From Cyanidium caldarium (taxonomy: Eukaryota; Rhodophyta; Bangiophyceae; Cyanidiales; Cyanidiaceae): a DNA stretch of 64,000 nt. The position numbers and the translations under genes were made by a program. The stretch covers positions 310,001-374,000 of the forward strand of contig JANCYW010000011.1 in NCBI GenBank assembly GCA_026184775.1, written 5' to 3'. Below the pieces are notes generated by a model. It saw only the letters and a program-made list of their open reading frames with translations. It had not been told where the DNA came from and ran no database searches. This document shows positions 62,307-64,000 of the stretch, one piece after another (within the stretch, counting starts at the first letter, position 1; each line of letters starts with the position of its first letter).

Positions 62307-63368
62307 TCACATGGACACCACGGGCATCTCGATCACCCACTTTGCGTCCTCGCGCTCCGCGGGCATTTCAGCTCGCCGTCGGGCAAACACGAGATACCCC
62401 GTGTGCCCGCGATGATTCCCGTTCGGTCGGGGTCGGGACACGCACCCGCGCCCGTCTCCCGCCGACCGCACCGTCTCCCATTCGCGAACAATGAGCGTCT
62501 GCACGCTGCTGCCATAAAACGCCTGACACTCCTGGATGGCCGCCAATACCCGATGCACCTGCTCGACGCACGGCAGAAACACCATCAGGGTGCCAGTGCC
62601 GGGTCGCAACGTCTCACCGGCCGACGCCACCACCCAATGCGGCTCCGACAAGTCCAAAAACACCGCGTCGGCCACGACCTGGTCTGCAGGGGCCATGGAT
62701 GGATGGTGGCGGTCGGCGCTGAGCGCGAATCGCAAACCGTCCCTACCCACATCGCGCTCTACAAACGTCACCAGTCGCCCGAGCAGCGCGCCGGTCCCAG
62801 CGGAGTCTCCTTGTCGGAACCGCTCTTGCAACACCGGCGCCAGCACTTGCTCCAGGCGTTGTCGTGCCCGTGCCACCCGCTGCGCGTGATAGTCAAACGT
62901 GTACACCCGTCCGTGCGGCGCCACCGCCCGTGCCAACGCCAGCGTCAAACATCCACTGCCGGTGCCTGCCTCCATCACCACGTCACCCGGTCCGATCTCC
63001 AGTTGCGCCACGATCAGCGCCGCGTCCGCGCCGTACACCACCTGCGTCTCCTGATTGGCCACCAACGGGAACAGCGCCGGGTGCACTGCCGACAGCACCC
63101 GCGCAAACACGCGTCGCCGCTTCCGCACACCATCACCCTCGGTTCGTGATCGCTTGGCCCACTCGTTGGCCAACTGCCGCGCGTACCACCGTTGCCCTGG
63201 ACGACCGCCGTTCAGCAGGTCGTCGTGGTGGAACACGCCCCAACGCGTCTGCAGCACCGCACCCTGTTGCAACACCACCAGACGCAGCTCGCCGTGCAAA
63301 AGTTCAACGATAACCGCCGCGTTATCTACCAGCGGTTGGGACGCCACCGTCGAGTCGGTGTTGCTCAT
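62307..63368 (-). CDS. TRM61: tRNA (adenine-58-N1)-methyltransferase catalytic subunit
   Basis: TRM61 methylates A58 in the T-loop of tRNAs, working with TRM6. The 353-residue product has the TrmI/TRM61 layout: an N-terminal beta domain (VELLHGELRLVVLQQG), a FARVLSAVHPALFPLVANQETQVVYGADAALIVAQLEI region in pieces, then the SAM-binding motif I VMEAGTGSGCLTLALA, TFDYHAQRVARARQRLE (motif II) and DAVFLDLSEPHW (motif IV/PP loop). The start at ATG 63368 matches family length. A TRM6 partner is not visible in this window. Confidence 0.95.
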   Translation of the reverse strand: MSNTDSTVASQPLVDNAAVIVELLHGELRLVVLQQGAVLQTRWGVFHHDDLLNGGRPGQRWYARQLANEWAKRSRTEGDGVRKRRRVFARVLSAVHPALFPLVANQETQVVYGADAALIVAQLEIGPGDVVMEAGTGSGCLTLALARAVAPHGRVYTFDYHAQRVARARQRLEQVLAPVLQERFRQGDSAGTGALLGRLVTFVERDVGRDGLRFALSADRHHPSMAPADQVVADAVFLDLSEPHWVVASAGETLRPGTGTLMVFLPCVEQVHRVLAAIQECQAFYGSSVQTLIVREWETVRSAGDGRGCVSRPRPNGNHRGHTGYLVFARRRAEMPAEREDAKWVIEMPVVSM

Positions 63369-63624
63369 CCCCCCGGAGCGGGTGCGTCGGACGAGACGTG
63401 AGCGTGCCAACGTCCGCGCCGCGGCGCGCTCGTCTGCCGCCGCCCGCGTCGTGCCGTGGAACGGCCGTGGACGAGCGCTGGCGCAGGAACCGGCTCGCAA
63501 GGGAATGATTTCCTCAAGAGTAGGTTGATTTTGTCTGTACGGACCGTGTCTTCTTCCGGGAGGTGCGTGTTCAGCGGGAGCACTTACCCGTTGCCGCCTA
63601 GGCACCGGTAGCGCGGTGAGACCG

Positions 63625-64000
63625 ATGGAGTGGGACGGTCGGCAGCGCATCACCTGTGCTTGGAGCAGCGTCACCGACGAGGAGTACAGCGAGGAGTGGC
63701 GAGCATTGGCAGTCACGCCGCAGCTGCGGCAATGGGCTCAATTGCGAGCGCGGGCGTCGCTCGTGCATATAGAGCCGGAGACCGACCCGGAATGGATAGA
63801 CACCGACGGGACGGCCGCGGGTGCAAGTGCCGCGTCAGAGAGCGCTGGCAGTGGAGAGGGCGTGAGCGAAGGAGGATGCAGTGGTGGCGATGAGGACGAT
63901 ATCGGCAGCGAACCTGATCACAACGGGAAAGCGAGTGCCTCCCCGTGCGCCTCTTTCAAGCGCCCGCGCCGTCGGATGCCCCTCGGCCTCCAGGTGGAGC
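63625..64000 (+). CDS. Hypothetical protein, 5' part only (runs off the window)
   Basis: An open frame from ATG 63625 continues past the window end, giving 125 codons so far. The start has an ordered feel (MEWDGRQRITCAWSSVTDEEY, then EEWRALAVTPQLRQWAQLRARASLVHIEPETDPEW in pieces), followed by an acidic Ser/Gly/Asp-rich linker and a basic PRRRMPLG end. I do not recognise it. It is divergent from TRM61, with a 256-bp spacer. Confidence 0.6.
   Translation, partial: MEWDGRQRITCAWSSVTDEEYSEEWRALAVTPQLRQWAQLRARASLVHIEPETDPEWIDTDGTAAGASAASESAGSGEGVSEGGCSGGDEDDIGSEPDHNGKASASPCASFKRPRRRMPLGLQVE

Noticed and set aside
1-64000. Search for transposons, retroelements, viral elements and CRISPR arrays
   Set aside because: No transposase, reverse transcriptase, integrase or capsid-like frame, no terminal repeats beyond the 154-bp duplication, and no spaced direct-repeat array was seen.

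Overview
This window looks like nuclear DNA from a compact, GC-rich, photosynthetic unicellular eukaryote. It encodes a plastid Mg-chelatase H subunit, a plastid-type signal peptidase, mitochondrial proteins (small Tim, MPC2, PET191), a peroxisomal PEX3, and Pol II and spliceosomal machinery (TAF4, SPT6, LSM2). About 39 genes sit in 64 kb, all read as single uninterrupted frames, with short spacers and some convergent neighbours that touch or overlap at their stop codons. Together with a circularly permuted tRNA gene, this fits a cyanidiophyte red alga best, with a picoprasinophyte-type green alga as the alternative. That placement is inference from gene style, not from a phylogeny.

Layout. 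0-9 kb: an unknown membrane-anchored protein, a tandemly duplicated gene junction, the tRNA-modifying enzyme MnmG/MTO1 and ChlH. 9-19 kb: a rhomboid protease, a GH31 glycosidase, TAF4, an NFACT-R/CCDC25-like protein, MPC2 and an LDAH-like hydrolase. 19-28.7 kb: an amylosucrase-like GH13 enzyme, S-adenosylhomocysteinase, a Sac1 phosphatase, a NEET iron-sulfur protein, a YheT/ABHD hydrolase, the permuted tRNA-Thr(CGU), a probable mitochondrial ribosomal protein and APS kinase. 29-39 kb: plastid signal peptidase I, a class 3 lipase, TIM13, a coiled-coil membrane protein, PEX3, a site-2 protease and MoeA/CNX1-E. 38.7-49.3 kb: SPT6, PET191/COA5, NOG1 and a large protein with a phage-like module. 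49.4-64 kb: a WD40 protein, two unknown proteins plus a RING-H2 protein, LSM2, the ATP-citrate lyase B subunit, an N-acetylglutamate synthase, a cis-prenyltransferase, a coiled-coil protein, an Hc1/H1-like small protein, TRM61 and a gene cut by the window end.

The genes are ordinary housekeeping functions for a small alga and are not organised as operons. The most notable item is the permuted tRNA gene at 26367-26465: its 3' half lies upstream of its 5' half, the two halves fold into a near-complete tRNA-Thr, the flanks form a relaxed bulge-helix-bulge, and a Pol III T-run follows. Other points of interest are a 154-bp tandem duplication in which one substitution both removes a stop and creates a new ATG for MnmG, a eukaryotic protein carrying a phage-type (DUF7178-like) module, and a bacterial-type Hc1 protein.
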